From contig NZ_RQZG01000002.1 of the NCBI RefSeq assembly GCF_003859805.1, positions 124,001-188,000 on the forward strand: 64,000 nucleotides of DNA. Reading direction: 5' to 3'. The DNA comes from Arachnia propionica (GTDB taxonomy: Bacteria; Actinomycetota; Actinomycetes; Propionibacteriales; Propionibacteriaceae). The notes under the pieces are model-generated. The model saw only the letters and a program-made list of their open reading frames with translations. It was not told the origin of the DNA and did no database searches. The first letter of the stretch is position 1, and every line of letters begins with the position of its first letter. Made by a program: the position numbers and the translations under genes. Shown in pieces: positions 44,381 through 53,710 of this stretch.

Positions 44381-45285
44381 GATCTCCTCAAAGCTTCCAG
44401 GGCACCGGCCCACCTCGGACCGACGCCGGTGAGGGTGACCCGTCGGGGGTCACAGCTGCGGTCGATGTCGATCTCCAGGCGGTTCTCCGAGAGCCACTCG
44501 GCCACTCCTTCCCCCCACTCGATCAGCGTGACCGCCCCGGACATCGTCTGGTCGAGGTCGATGTCGGCCAGCTCACCGGCACTGGACATCCGGTAGGCAT
44601 CGACGTGGACCAGGTCGGGGCCGTCCCCGTGGGCCGGGTGGATCCGGGAGATGACGAAGGTCGGGGAGATGATCGGTCCTGCCACCTGCAGCCCCCGGCC
44701 GATGCCCTGGGTCAGCGTGGTCTTGCCCGCCCCGAGGTCGCCGGTGGCGATCACGACGTCGCCTGCACGCAGCACCCCGGCCAACCTGGCCCCCAGGTCC
44801 TGCATCTCCTCGGCGCTCGGTACGTCGATCACCACGGGCAGGTCCCGCCCCAGGATCCATTCGTGGCCCTCCTGACGGAGGGTGGCGAAGCCGTGGGCGC
44901 GCCACCAGTCGGCCAGTTCCGGGAATTCCCGTCGGCAGGCCAGTTCCACCCGGGACAGACCGGCGTCGGCGGCCAGCGAGACGGCCCCGGCGACGAGGTG
45001 TTTCGCCACGCCACCTCCGGTCGCCTCGGGCAGGACTGCGACGCGGCACAGCCTCGCGACCTCGCCGTCGTGGGCGATGAGCAGGCAACCGATGATCCGA
45101 TCGCCGTCGAGGGCGCACACCCCCCAGCCCTGGCTCAGGGCACGACGGTAGTCCTCGACGGTGTCCGTGAGCGCCGCTGCGGGCGGATCGACGGGGCGGC
45201 GGGCGGCGAAGGCGGTGTGTGCCACCTGGCGCATCGCGGGAGCATCCGCGTCGGTGGCCACCCGCACCTGGATGGTCTCGGACAT
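44377..45285 (-). CDS. tsaE: GNAT acetyltransferase fused to t6A ATPase TsaE
   Basis: The 302-residue protein has two parts. Residues 1 to about 150 are a GNAT domain (RLCRVAVLPEATGGGVAKHL; ADWWRAHGFATLRQEGHEW). From about residue 155 the TsaE ATPase follows, with P-loop GDLGAGKTTLTQG, SPTFVISRIHP, HVDAYRM and LIEWGEG. TsaE hydrolyses ATP to reset the TsaB-TsaD complex. The substrate of the fused GNAT domain is unknown. The ATG at 45285 is 13 nt after the helicase stop. Confidence 0.88.
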   Translation of the reverse strand: MSETIQVRVATDADAPAMRQVAHTAFAARRPVDPPAAALTDTVEDYRRALSQGWGVCALDGDRIIGCLLIAHDGEVARLCRVAVLPEATGGGVAKHLVAGAVSLAADAGLSRVELACRREFPELADWWRAHGFATLRQEGHEWILGRDLPVVIDVPSAEEMQDLGARLAGVLRAGDVVIATGDLGAGKTTLTQGIGRGLQVAGPIISPTFVISRIHPAHGDGPDLVHVDAYRMSSAGELADIDLDQTMSGAVTLIEWGEGVAEWLSENRLEIDIDRSCDPRRVTLTGVGPRWAGALEALRRS

Positions 45286-45298
45286 GACCTCAGGGATC

Positions 45299-47188
45299 CT
45301 ACTCCCAGTTGCGGCGGCCGCGCCCGCCACGGAACCCGCCGCGTCGCCGACCGCCGTGGGGACGACGGCGTTGCTGCGGTTTGGGCGCGATGAGGGCCAG
45401 GTAGTCGGCCTCGTCGATGGGGGCGTCGAGGCACTCCTTCGCCCCGGTGGCGTGCTTCAGCTCATCGCTGCCGGGGGTCACCTCGAGGGGTTTGGTGCTG
45501 ACCCCGGCCTGACCCACGAGACGACGCATCAGTTTGCGCTGGTGCGGCAGCACGAGGCTCACCACGGCACCGGTCTCCCCCGCCCGGGCCGTGCGACCGG
45601 CCCGGTGGAGGTAGTCCTTGTGGTTCATGGGTGGATCGACCTGGAGCACCAGGGTGACATCGTCGACGTGGATGCCACGTGCCGCGACGTCGGTGGCCAC
45701 CAGCACGGGGACCTCACCGTTCTTGAAGGCTGCGAGGACACGGGCCCGGGCCCCCTGGGTGAGGCCGCCGTGGAGGGCACCGGCCAACACCCCGGCCTGG
45801 CGGAGCTGACCCGCGATGCGGTCGGAGCCCATCTGGGTGCGGGCGAAGATCACGGTCTTGCCGTCGCGGTTGGCGATCTCGGCGGTGATCTGGTTCTTGT
45901 GGTGCGGGGCCAGGTGCAGCACGTGGTGGGTCATGGTGGTCACCGAGGCACGTCCCGAGTCCACCTCGTGGGTCACCGGGTCGACCAGGTAGCGTCGCAC
46001 CAGCTTGTCCACCGCACCGTCGAGGGTGGCGGAGAACAGCAGCCGCTGTCCGCCCTCGGGGACCGCGTCGAGCAGGGTGGTGACATCGGGCAGGAATCCG
46101 AGGTCGCTCATGTGGTCGGCCTCGTCGAGGACTGCGATCTCCACCTGGCTGAGGTCCACCGCTCCCTGCTCCAGCAGGTCGATGAGGCGGCCGGGTGTGG
46201 CCACCACCACGTCGACGCCGCGCTGGAAGGCCTTGATCTGGGGACCGTAGGCCATACCCCCCGCCACCAGGTACAGGTCCAGACCCATGACGGTGGCCAG
46301 CGGTGACAGGTTGTCGGCGATCTGCAGGGCGAGTTCACGGGTGGGGGTGAGGATGACGGCGCGCGGTGTGCCGGTGGGTTCCCCAGCGGCCAGCCGGGTC
46401 AGCATCGGCAGTCCGAAGGCCAAGGTCTTGCCCGAGCCGGTGCGGCCGCGACCCAGCACGTCGCGTCCCGCGATGGCATCGGCGATGGTGGCCCGCTGGA
46501 TGGGGAAGGGCTCGGTGATCCCCTGTGCTGCCAGGGCCGCGACCATGGGGGTGGCGACCCCGAGCTCGGCGAAACCGGAGCGCTCGTCGTCCGTGGTGAC
46601 CTCCACCTCCACGGCGGTGGCCTCCCAGCTCATCTGGTCCTGCTCCACCTCGTGGGTCTCGTGGCGGCGGTCATCACGACGGCGGTCGTGGTGGTGGTGC
46701 CGCGGCTGGTCCTGGAAGGAGCGGAACCCGCGCGGCCGGTCCTGCCGGAACCCACCACGACGACCGAAGTCACGTCGGTCATCGCGGCGCTCCTGATCCC
46801 GATCCCGGCGACGGTCGTCCCGCCGTTCGAAGCGGTCGTCGCGGTCGAACCTGCGCTCGTCACGGCGGTCGAACCTGTCGTCCCGCCGTTCGAAACGGTC
46901 GTCCCGGCGGGGACGGAACTCGCGGTCGTCACGCCGCCCGAACCTGTCATCACGCCGGGGCCGGTCGTCGCGGTCGAACCTGCGCTCGTCACGGCGGTCG
47001 AACCTGCGCTCGTCACGGGGCTCGACGTCATGGTCAGTTCTGCGGGAGAAGCGCTCCCGCTCCGGGTGGCGGACCCCACCCGACTTGCGGGGCGCACGCC
47101 CCTTGGCTGCCCGCTCGGCAGCGCTCCAACGTTTCTTGGGTGTGCCGTCAGCCTTGAACGACTTCGGCTTCTTGCCATGCATGGCCAT
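45299..47188 (-). CDS. DEAD-box RNA helicase with long Arg/Asp-rich N-terminal repeats
   Basis: The 629-residue protein has a disordered N-terminus (about residues 1-195) made of tandem RRDDRFxRR/DERRFDRDD units, followed by a standard DEAD-box core: Q motif, GRGRTGSGKT, PTRELALQ, LDEADHM, SAT, and HRAGRTARAG. The C-terminus is short and rich in RGG-like glycine-arginine (RRGGFRGGRGRR). DEAD-box helicases remodel structured RNA in ribosome assembly or decay. AAGGAC lies 5 nt before the first of two ATGs. The leader to any promoter is about 200 nt. The repeat is also perfect at DNA level over 45 bp. Confidence 0.9.
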   Translation of the reverse strand: MAMHGKKPKSFKADGTPKKRWSAAERAAKGRAPRKSGGVRHPERERFSRRTDHDVEPRDERRFDRRDERRFDRDDRPRRDDRFGRRDDREFRPRRDDRFERRDDRFDRRDERRFDRDDRFERRDDRRRDRDQERRDDRRDFGRRGGFRQDRPRGFRSFQDQPRHHHHDRRRDDRRHETHEVEQDQMSWEATAVEVEVTTDDERSGFAELGVATPMVAALAAQGITEPFPIQRATIADAIAGRDVLGRGRTGSGKTLAFGLPMLTRLAAGEPTGTPRAVILTPTRELALQIADNLSPLATVMGLDLYLVAGGMAYGPQIKAFQRGVDVVVATPGRLIDLLEQGAVDLSQVEIAVLDEADHMSDLGFLPDVTTLLDAVPEGGQRLLFSATLDGAVDKLVRRYLVDPVTHEVDSGRASVTTMTHHVLHLAPHHKNQITAEIANRDGKTVIFARTQMGSDRIAGQLRQAGVLAGALHGGLTQGARARVLAAFKNGEVPVLVATDVAARGIHVDDVTLVLQVDPPMNHKDYLHRAGRTARAGETGAVVSLVLPHQRKLMRRLVGQAGVSTKPLEVTPGSDELKHATGAKECLDAPIDEADYLALIAPKPQQRRRPHGGRRRGGFRGGRGRRNWE

Positions 47189-47424
47189 GTCAGGTCCTTA
47201 AAGAACAGCTCGTCTCGGGCCCGGCGGATGGATTCCGCGGGCTTCGGCTCGCCTCGTCTCACAGGAAAAGCTCAAACACAAGACGGCCGTTGGCGCTCGA
47301 TGCGCGATGCTGACAGCCGGTATCCGGCTCAGGGGGTCCGGGGCTTGGTCAGCGACACCCCGGACTGGGCCACATGGGCCGACTGATCAGACTAGCACAG
47401 GCACGACGGGTTGCAGCAATCAGA

Positions 47425-48084
47425 TCAGTGGAGAGACGCCGCCACACCGTCGAGGATGATCTCCAGCTTCGTGTCGAACCATTCGATGGGCGGCCGTTGC
47501 ACCATGGTTCGCCTGGTCTCCTGGACCACCCGCCTGACCGGGTCGCCCCCCTCCTCCGGTTCCGGAAGGGCACCCCAGACCTCCTGGAGGTCACGGCGAC
47601 GAGGGCCCCCGCCGGTCAGGCCGTCCAGGCCCTCCGCACCACGGCGGCTGTCGATCACCAGGTCGAACACCATGTCACAGGCCAGTACGGCCCCGTGCGC
47701 GGTGAAGCCGCACTCCACCAGGTGGATGCACAGATCGTCGACGAGTCGGACCCCACTGAGCGGAATCAGCCCACGTGCGGCCTCGGCCGCCGCGCCCGGG
47801 TGACGCTCACAGGTTCGCCAGAGACAGTGGGCGCAGGCCCTCAGCACGTCCCGCCAGGACCCTGACAACGTCGGCCACCTGGCAGTCTCGACCATCCGTC
47901 CGAGGCCCAGCCGCACCAGTTCGTCACGATCCGGGGCGTAACGGAACAGTGTGGTCTCCCCCACCCCCAGTCGTTGCCGGACGGCCGCGAAGGTGAGGTC
48001 GGGGAACCCGACCTCGAGCACGGCCTCGGCCACCTCCTCCCGCGAGAGCCGGGGTGGTCTGCCGCGTCTGCGGCCGGTTGTCAC
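47425..48084 (-). CDS. TetR family regulator of the adjacent MFS gene
   Basis: The 219-residue protein starts with a GTG overlapping the MFS stop (GTGA), with GGAGGT 3 nt upstream; the frame extends upstream inside the MFS gene but that start is better. The helix-turn-helix is unusually placed with a GRRRGRPPRLSREEVAEAVL start (AT-hook-like GRP) and FAAVRQRLGVGETTLFRYAP. It most likely represses the transporter operon in response to its substrate. Confidence 0.85.
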   Translation of the reverse strand: MTTGRRRGRPPRLSREEVAEAVLEVGFPDLTFAAVRQRLGVGETTLFRYAPDRDELVRLGLGRMVETARWPTLSGSWRDVLRACAHCLWRTCERHPGAAAEAARGLIPLSGVRLVDDLCIHLVECGFTAHGAVLACDMVFDLVIDSRRGAEGLDGLTGGGPRRRDLQEVWGALPEPEEGGDPVRRVVQETRRTMVQRPPIEWFDTKLEIILDGVAASLH

Positions 48085-49331
48085 CGCACCTCCTCGGCTC
48101 TCAGCGGGACGAAGCGTCGGAAGGCAGGATGCATGGCGAGGAACACCACGACGGCGATCAGCATGGCGATGGAGATCACCACGGGCAGCGGACGCCACCA
48201 GCCGTAGAGGATCGTGCTGAGTGCGGGTGAGATGACATAGGTGAGACCGTTCGTGGCCCCCACGACACCGGCCAGACCGCCCTGTTCATCGCGTTGCACC
48301 AGCATGGTGGGCCCAGCCGTGTAGCCGGGGATCGCCAGACCGAGCCCGAGCCCCATCAGCGCGAAGGCGAGGAACAGCAGCCACGCGCCCTGGTCGGGCA
48401 GCAGCAGGATGAACCCGATGGCGGCCACGACGGTCCCGAGACGCAACAGCCTCGGCGGCCCCCAACCCGTGCGCGGCACGATCACGGCCTGGGACAGCAC
48501 CATTCCGAGACCCATCACGAGCATCATGGCCCCGGTCATCTGCCCGGCGGTCTCGGAGGCCAGGTGCAGCCGATCCTGGATGAGGAATCCTCCCGTGACC
48601 TGGATGAATCCCAGAGCGGTGAACATGCCGAATCCTGCCATCAGGAACGGCCACACCCGAGGGTCGGCGGGACTGATCCGTCTGGGGGCGGCCACGAGTT
48701 GCCCCTGTCCCCCGCTCCGCAGCCCCCACAGCACCACGGCGAGACCTGCTCCGATCAGCACCGGCACCACTGCGATGGGGACCAGCAGCCCCAACCCGGC
48801 GAGCACGCCCCCGATGATCGCACCCAGGATCGAGGCGAGTCCCTGCATGGCCCCGACCCCGGCCATCGCCTTGACCCGTTGTTGACCCTCCGGGGTCACC
48901 TCGGCGACATAGGCCTGGGCCGTCGGGGGGACCGCCGCGATGGCGGTGCCGAAGGCCACTCCGCGCAGCAGCAGGAAGAGCAGGAAGAGCAACCAGCCGG
49001 TGAGCACCCCGGCCAGCCCGACCGAGACGACGACGGTGAACAGCAGCATCGTGACCGTGGCGGCCAGCAGTGCACTGACCAGCACTGGCTTGAAACCCGC
49101 CGACTGGGCGCGGCGCCCCCAGAACTGCGAGGTCAGCACCACCATGAGGGCAGCGCTGGAGATGGTCACCCCCACCTGCCATTCCGCGAGCCCGAGGTCA
49201 CGGGCCAACGGCGCGATGATCGGGCCGAGGGTCATCTGACCCACGTAGACGATGAGCACGACACCCAGGAGCAGGGAGAGCTGGGGCCGACCGCCGTGGT
49301 CGGCTCGGACTTCTTTGGAGAGCACGGACAC
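48081..49331 (-). CDS. Major facilitator superfamily transporter
   Basis: The protein of up to 416 residues has about twelve hydrophobic helices, with the MFS loop-2/3 motif (SQFWGRRAQSAGFKPVLVSA). Drug-efflux or metabolite export are both possible. Two GTG codons can start it: 49331, or 49325, where minus-strand TAGAGT lies exactly 6 nt upstream, suggesting a leaderless transcript. Operon with the TetR gene, whose start overlaps its stop. Confidence 0.85.
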   Translation of the reverse strand: MSVLSKEVRADHGGRPQLSLLLGVVLIVYVGQMTLGPIIAPLARDLGLAEWQVGVTISSAALMVVLTSQFWGRRAQSAGFKPVLVSALLAATVTMLLFTVVVSVGLAGVLTGWLLFLLFLLLRGVAFGTAIAAVPPTAQAYVAEVTPEGQQRVKAMAGVGAMQGLASILGAIIGGVLAGLGLLVPIAVVPVLIGAGLAVVLWGLRSGGQGQLVAAPRRISPADPRVWPFLMAGFGMFTALGFIQVTGGFLIQDRLHLASETAGQMTGAMMLVMGLGMVLSQAVIVPRTGWGPPRLLRLGTVVAAIGFILLLPDQGAWLLFLAFALMGLGLGLAIPGYTAGPTMLVQRDEQGGLAGVVGATNGLTYVISPALSTILYGWWRPLPVVISIAMLIAVVVFLAMHPAFRRFVPLRAEEVR

Positions 49332-49395
49332 ACTCTACAACTGTTTTCGGGGGTGTACCACCACAATGTGAATGGAGCCGCAGGCCCACGCCGCG

Positions 49396-49401
49396 TAGAC
49401 T
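49396..49401 (+). promoter_or_regulatory. Leaderless -10 element of the GT4 gene
   Basis: TAGACT followed by six bases and the GTG start at 49408. No Shine-Dalgarno sequence. Confidence 0.6.
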
Positions 49402-49407
49402 GGGACC

Positions 49408-50553
49408 GTGCGTGTCGCCGTCATCGCGGAATCCTTCCTGCCGCAGGTCAACGGAGTGACCAACTCCGTCCTGCGGGTGCTCGAGCACCTCCGGTCAGCT
49501 GGCCACGACGCCCTGGTCATCGCCCCGGCCGACGGACGGAAGGTGCCCCGCAGGTACGCCGGTTTCCGGGTGAAGAAGGTGGCCTCGATCGGCCTGCCGG
49601 GTTACGACACCGTGCGGGTGGTGACCACCCCGTCGTTCACGGTGGAGCGCATCCTCACCCGTTTCAACCCCGATGTGGTCCACCTGGCCGCCCCCTTCAT
49701 CGTCGGCTTCAAGGGGGCCTCGGTGGCGGCCCGGCTGGGCATCCCCATGGTGGCGATCTACCAGACCGAGGTGCCCTCCTACGCCGCACGCTACGGCTTC
49801 CCCCATGCTGAGGCGCTGCTGTGGCACCACGTCACGCAGGTGCACTCCTTGGCGACGATGACCCTGGCGCCCTCCACCTACGCCCGACAACAGCTCATCG
49901 ATCACGGGGTGCCCCGGGTCAACCTGTGGGGACGAGGCGTCGACTCGGAACGCTTCACACCCACCAAACGCAACCGTGGACTGCGCCGCCGACTTGCCCC
50001 GAACGGGGAGAAACTCATCGGGTTCATGGGACGTCTCGCCGTCGAGAAGCAGGTCGAGGACCTGGTGGCGTTGACCGACCTCCCGAACACTCGGCTGGTC
50101 ATCATCGGCGACGGCCCGGAACGCGCGACGCTGCAGCAGAAGCTGCCCGGTGCGGCCTTCCTCGGGCAGCTCGGCGGCGAGGACCTGCCCCGCGCCATGG
50201 CCTCCCTGGACCTGTTCGTCCACACCGGTGAGATGGAGACGTTCTGCCAGGCCGTCCAGGAGGCCAAGGCCTCGGGGCTGCCCGTCGTGGCCCCCCGCAA
50301 GGGCGGCCCCGTCGACCTCATCGATCCGTCCCGCACCGGCTGGTTGTACGAACCGGGCAGGCTCGACCAGCTCCGGGCCCAGGTGACGGATCTGGTCGGG
50401 GACGACGTGAAGCGGGCCGCTTTCTCCGCTGCCGCGCGTGAGTCCATCCTGGATCGCACCTGGCACAACATCTGCACCGAGCTGATGGAGCACTACACCG
50501 AGGCGATCCGGCTGTCCGTCAGGCGGAAGTCCCTGACCCCGCAGACCCACTGA
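49408..50553 (+). CDS. GT4 glycosyltransferase, MgtA-like alpha-mannosyltransferase
   Basis: The 381-residue protein starts [20 protein letters not shown] (GTG start) with a GT-B fold: [43 protein letters not shown] and an E-x7-E motif ([19 protein letters not shown]). Actinobacterial MgtA uses GDP-mannose to mannosylate the glucuronosyl diacylglycerol that anchors lipomannan-like glycolipids. The exact acceptor here is not determined. The 3' end overlaps the convergent nnrD gene by 35 bp. Confidence 0.88.
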   Translation: MRVAVIAESFLPQVNGVTNSVLRVLEHLRSAGHDALVIAPADGRKVPRRYAGFRVKKVASIGLPGYDTVRVVTTPSFTVERILTRFNPDVVHLAAPFIVGFKGASVAARLGIPMVAIYQTEVPSYAARYGFPHAEALLWHHVTQVHSLATMTLAPSTYARQQLIDHGVPRVNLWGRGVDSERFTPTKRNRGLRRRLAPNGEKLIGFMGRLAVEKQVEDLVALTDLPNTRLVIIGDGPERATLQQKLPGAAFLGQLGGEDLPRAMASLDLFVHTGEMETFCQAVQEAKASGLPVVAPRKGGPVDLIDPSRTGWLYEPGRLDQLRAQVTDLVGDDVKRAAFSAAARESILDRTWHNICTELMEHYTEAIRLSVRRKSLTPQTH

Positions 50554-51319
50554 CCAGGTCAGCGACCACACCGGGGAACCTGGCCGCCTGCACGTGAGGG
50601 GGCCACGGCCCCGGGAACCGGGTGGCGACCAGGGCCTGCAGGCTGGCCGCGGCCAGCGCGGCCACCGCCACGGGCAACCCGGCTGCGAGCAATGTTCCGC
50701 AGGCCCCGGCGAGCACGTCCCCGGAGCCGGCCTGAGCGCTCCAGGCGGGTCCCGGCAGTGCCAGCCTCACCTGCCCACCCGGGGCAGCGACCGGCTGGAC
50801 GGCTCCCTTGAGCAGCACCGTCACCCGGAACATGTCTGCGGCCTCCTGTGCCGCCGCCACCGGCTCCGCCTCCACGTCACGTCGTGGGACCCCGAGCAGC
50901 ATCGCCAGCTCTCCGGCGTGCGGGGTGATCAGGCACCCCTCGGGCACCGGGTTCGGCAGGTGGCGCAGCGCATCGGCATCGATGACCATCGGGACCCGCC
51001 GCGAGCAGGCCTCCTCGAGCCGCTGCCCGGCGTCGGCCCGCGGTCCCCAGCCGGGCCCCAGCACCAGGGCCTGGACCTGCCCGTCAGCCAGGACGACGCT
51101 GGGGTGACGGCTGATCACCAACTCCCCCGGAGCCGACCCGAGGTAGCGGACCATGCCCGGCCCCGTCCCCAGCGCTCCGGCGACGGCGAGCAGCGCCGCC
51201 CCGGGGTAGCGGGTCGATCCGGCATCGATCCCGACCACTCCCCGGGTGTACTTGTGGTCCCGGGGTCCCGGCACCGGCCAGCAGGCCGCCAGGTCAGCGA
51301 CGGTGAAGGTGTCGATCAC
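50519..51319 (-). CDS. nnrD: ADP-dependent NAD(P)H-hydrate dehydratase (single-domain)
   Basis: The 266-residue ribokinase-fold enzyme has the family end motif [11 protein letters not shown] with the catalytic Asp, plus [14 protein letters not shown] and VLGPGWG. It dehydrates damaged NADHX/NADPHX at the expense of ADP. The N-terminal epimerase domain (NnrE) often fused to it is absent, so an epimerase must be encoded elsewhere. GTG start overlaps the acpS stop (GTGA). Alr, usual next in this gene order, is missing. Confidence 0.9.
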   Translation of the reverse strand: MIDTFTVADLAACWPVPGPRDHKYTRGVVGIDAGSTRYPGAALLAVAGALGTGPGMVRYLGSAPGELVISRHPSVVLADGQVQALVLGPGWGPRADAGQRLEEACSRRVPMVIDADALRHLPNPVPEGCLITPHAGELAMLLGVPRRDVEAEPVAAAQEAADMFRVTVLLKGAVQPVAAPGGQVRLALPGPAWSAQAGSGDVLAGACGTLLAAGLPVAVAALAAASLQALVATRFPGPWPPHVQAARFPGVVADLVSGSAGSGTSA

Positions 51320-51666
51320 GACTCGCACACCACCATCGCGGTGGCGAACCCACCGTCGTGGGAGAGGCTGAGATGGATCCGGGTGATCCCCAGCTCGGAC
51401 ACGCGGTCCGCGACGGTGCCGCTGAGGGCGAAGCTCGGCACACCGGCCGGGTCCTTGACCACCTCCGCATCCAGCCAGCGCAACCCACCGGGACTGTGCA
51501 GCGCCTTGGCGAGTGCCTCCTTCGCGGCGAACCGCGCGGCCTTGGACTGCACGGACAGTTCCTGCTCCCTCGGGGTGAGCAACCGCTCCGCCAGGCCGGG
51601 CCGGCGCTCCAGCATCGCCTGGAACCGTTCGACGACGCACAGGTCCACTCCGATACCGACGATCAT
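51316..51666 (-). CDS. acpS: Holo-[acyl-carrier-protein] synthase
   Basis: The 116-residue trimeric enzyme starts MIVGIGVDLCVVERFQAMLE and has FAAKEALAKALHS. It transfers phosphopantetheine from CoA to the acyl carrier protein. Part of the acpS-nnrD pair, coupled by overlap. It lies 130 bp downstream of glmS; the gap holds the hairpin at 51726. Confidence 0.95.
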   Translation of the reverse strand: MIVGIGVDLCVVERFQAMLERRPGLAERLLTPREQELSVQSKAARFAAKEALAKALHSPGGLRWLDAEVVKDPAGVPSFALSGTVADRVSELGITRIHLSLSHDGGFATAMVVCES

Positions 51667-51725
51667 CGTCCCAGCCTAGAGGGTGCGCGGCCCCCGCCCC
51701 CCTTCGCGTTATGTCATTTCATTGA

Positions 51726-51772
51726 GTTCTCGGGCATGTTCTGGCAGAAACGTGCAACAACTGCCCGAAAAC
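51726..51772 (-). terminator. glmS terminator with internal inverted repeat
   Basis: GTTCTCGGGCA (51726-51736) and TGCCCGAAAAC (51762-51772) pair into an 11-bp stem with one G-T or mismatch position, enclosing a second small palindrome (TTCTGGCAGAA). It lies 25 nt beyond the glmS stop. Confidence 0.6.
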
Positions 51773-51796
51773 CCTATCGATTGGACGGGTGGGGCC

Positions 51797-53626
51797 TCAC
51801 TCGACCGTGACCGACTTCGCCAGGTTCCTCGGCTGGTCCACGTCGTAGCCGCGCTGGGTGGCCACCTCGCAGGCGAACAGCTGCAGCGGCAGGATGGCCA
51901 GCAGCGGCTGGATCAGCGTCGAGACCCGTGGCAGCGCGATGAAGACGTCGGCGTGGCGACGGGCCTGCTCGTCGTCGGCCTCCGCCAGCACGATGGTGCG
52001 CGCTCCCCTGGCCCGGACCTCCGCGATGTTGGAGATCACCTTGTCGCGCAGTTGGTCACGGCTGTGGGGCGGGACCACGACGAACATCGGCAGCCCCTTG
52101 GAGACCAACGCGATGGGTCCGTGCTTGAGCTCACCCGCGGCGAATCCCTCCGCGTGGATGTAGGCCAGCTCCTTCAGCTTGAGCGCCCCCTCCAACGCGA
52201 CGGGGTAGCCGACGTGACGGCCGAGGAACAGGATGGAGGGTTCCTCCTTCAGGTCCCCCGCCAGGTCGAGGATCTGCTGCTGGGCGTCGAGGACGCACTG
52301 CATCTGCTCGGGCATCCGTTGGAGCTCGTCGAGGATCATGCGGATCTCGTCGGCGTACTTCATGCCGCGCACCTGGGCCAGGAACAGGCCCAGCAGGTAG
52401 CAGGCGATGAGCTGGGTGGTGAACCCCTTGGTCGAGGCGACACCGATCTCGGGGCCTGCGTGGGTGTAGATCACGGCATCGGACTCACGCGGGATGGTGG
52501 CACCGTTGGTGTTGCAGATGGCGACGACCTTGGCGTGCTGTTCGCGGGCGTGCCGGATGGCCATGAGGGTGTCGGCGGTCTCCCCCGACTGGGAGATGGT
52601 CACCACCAGGGTCATCGGGTCGATGATCGGGTCCCGGTAGCGGAACTCACTGGCGAGCTCCACCTCGCAGGGGATGCGGGTCCAGTGCTCGATGGCGTAC
52701 TTGGCCACCAGCCCGGCGTAGAAGGCGGTGCCGCAGGCGACGATGACGATCTTGTTGACACGCCGGAGCTCCTCGGGACTGATCCGGATCTCGTCGAGCA
52801 CGATCTCGCCGCGCTCGTTGGTACGGCCCAGCAGGGTGTCCGCCACCGCCTTCGGCTGCTCGAAGATCTCCTTGCGCATGAACCAGTCGTAGCCCTGCTT
52901 CTGGGCAGCCGTGAGGTCCCAGTCCACGTGGAAGGCACGGGTGCTGGCCGGCGCACCGTCGAAATCGGTGACATTCACACCGTCGCGGGTCAGCTCCACG
53001 ATCTGGTCCTGGCCGAGCTCCACGGCGTCGCGGGTGTGCTCGATGAATGCGGCGACGTCGGAGGCCAGGAAGTACTCGGCCTCACCGATGCCCACCACGA
53101 GGGGGGAGTTGCGGCGGGCCGCGACGATCCGGTCGGGATCCTGGCTGTCGATGGCCACCAGGGTGAAGGTGCCCTCCAGTCGCTTGACGACGGCCCGCAT
53201 CGCCGCGACGAGGTCAGCTCCCCTGCCCAGTTCCCGGTCCAGCAGGTGGGCGGCCACCTCCGAGTCGGTCTCCGAGGCGAAGGGGACGTCGAGATCGGCC
53301 TTGAGCGCGGCGTGGTTCTCGATGATCCCGTTGTGCACGATGGCCACGCGCCCCGCCAGGTGGGGATGCGAGTTGGCATCGGTGGGGGCCCCGTGGGTGG
53401 CCCAGCGGGTGTGTCCGATGGCCGTGCCGGACCTGGGCAGCGGGTCGGCCTCCATCGCAGCCGCCAGGTTGGCGATCTTGCCCTCCTTCTTGGCATGACT
53501 GAGCTCCCCGTCGGCCACGACGGCGATCCCCGCCGAGTCGTAGCCGCGGTACTCGAGTCGACGCAGTCCGTCGACGACGATCTGCCGCCCGTCGCGGCTT
53601 CCCAGGTATCCAACGATTCCACACAC
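51797..53626 (-). CDS. glmS: Glutamine-fructose-6-phosphate aminotransferase (isomerizing)
   Basis: The 609-residue protein must start at the GTG 53626, because Cys2 of MCGIVGYLGS is the catalytic nucleophile of the N-terminal glutamine amidotransferase. Two SIS sugar-isomerase domains follow (SQSGETADTLMAIRHA; HVGYPVALEGALKLKE). It makes glucosamine-6-phosphate for peptidoglycan. A longer frame reaches 53656 but would bury the Cys. TACAGT lies 8 nt upstream, so a leaderless or very short leader is possible. No glmS ribozyme is recognised. Confidence 0.96.
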   Translation of the reverse strand: MCGIVGYLGSRDGRQIVVDGLRRLEYRGYDSAGIAVVADGELSHAKKEGKIANLAAAMEADPLPRSGTAIGHTRWATHGAPTDANSHPHLAGRVAIVHNGIIENHAALKADLDVPFASETDSEVAAHLLDRELGRGADLVAAMRAVVKRLEGTFTLVAIDSQDPDRIVAARRNSPLVVGIGEAEYFLASDVAAFIEHTRDAVELGQDQIVELTRDGVNVTDFDGAPASTRAFHVDWDLTAAQKQGYDWFMRKEIFEQPKAVADTLLGRTNERGEIVLDEIRISPEELRRVNKIVIVACGTAFYAGLVAKYAIEHWTRIPCEVELASEFRYRDPIIDPMTLVVTISQSGETADTLMAIRHAREQHAKVVAICNTNGATIPRESDAVIYTHAGPEIGVASTKGFTTQLIACYLLGLFLAQVRGMKYADEIRMILDELQRMPEQMQCVLDAQQQILDLAGDLKEEPSILFLGRHVGYPVALEGALKLKELAYIHAEGFAAGELKHGPIALVSKGLPMFVVVPPHSRDQLRDKVISNIAEVRARGARTIVLAEADDEQARRHADVFIALPRVSTLIQPLLAILPLQLFACEVATQRGYDVDQPRNLAKSVTVE

Positions 53627-53698
53627 GAGGAGAAACTGTACATGATGGATGCACACTTCTTGACAATCGCTGGCGCGTCGGAATTGGGCCGATGGGGA

Positions 53699-53704
53699 TA
53701 GGGT
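53699..53704 (+). promoter_or_regulatory. Leaderless -10 element of nadE
   Basis: TAGGGT followed by six bases and the ATG at 53711; no ribosome-binding sequence. Confidence 0.5.
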
Positions 53705-53710
53705 CGGGCC

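Noticed and set aside
46652-47386. Plus-strand Val/Pro-rich frame of about 244 residues
   Set aside because: It is the complement of the Arg/Asp repeats of the helicase; the repeat pattern alone explains it.
51667-51796. Possible glmS ribozyme or riboswitch
   Set aside because: This stretch is downstream of glmS on its strand, so it cannot be its leader; it is better explained as a terminator hairpin.
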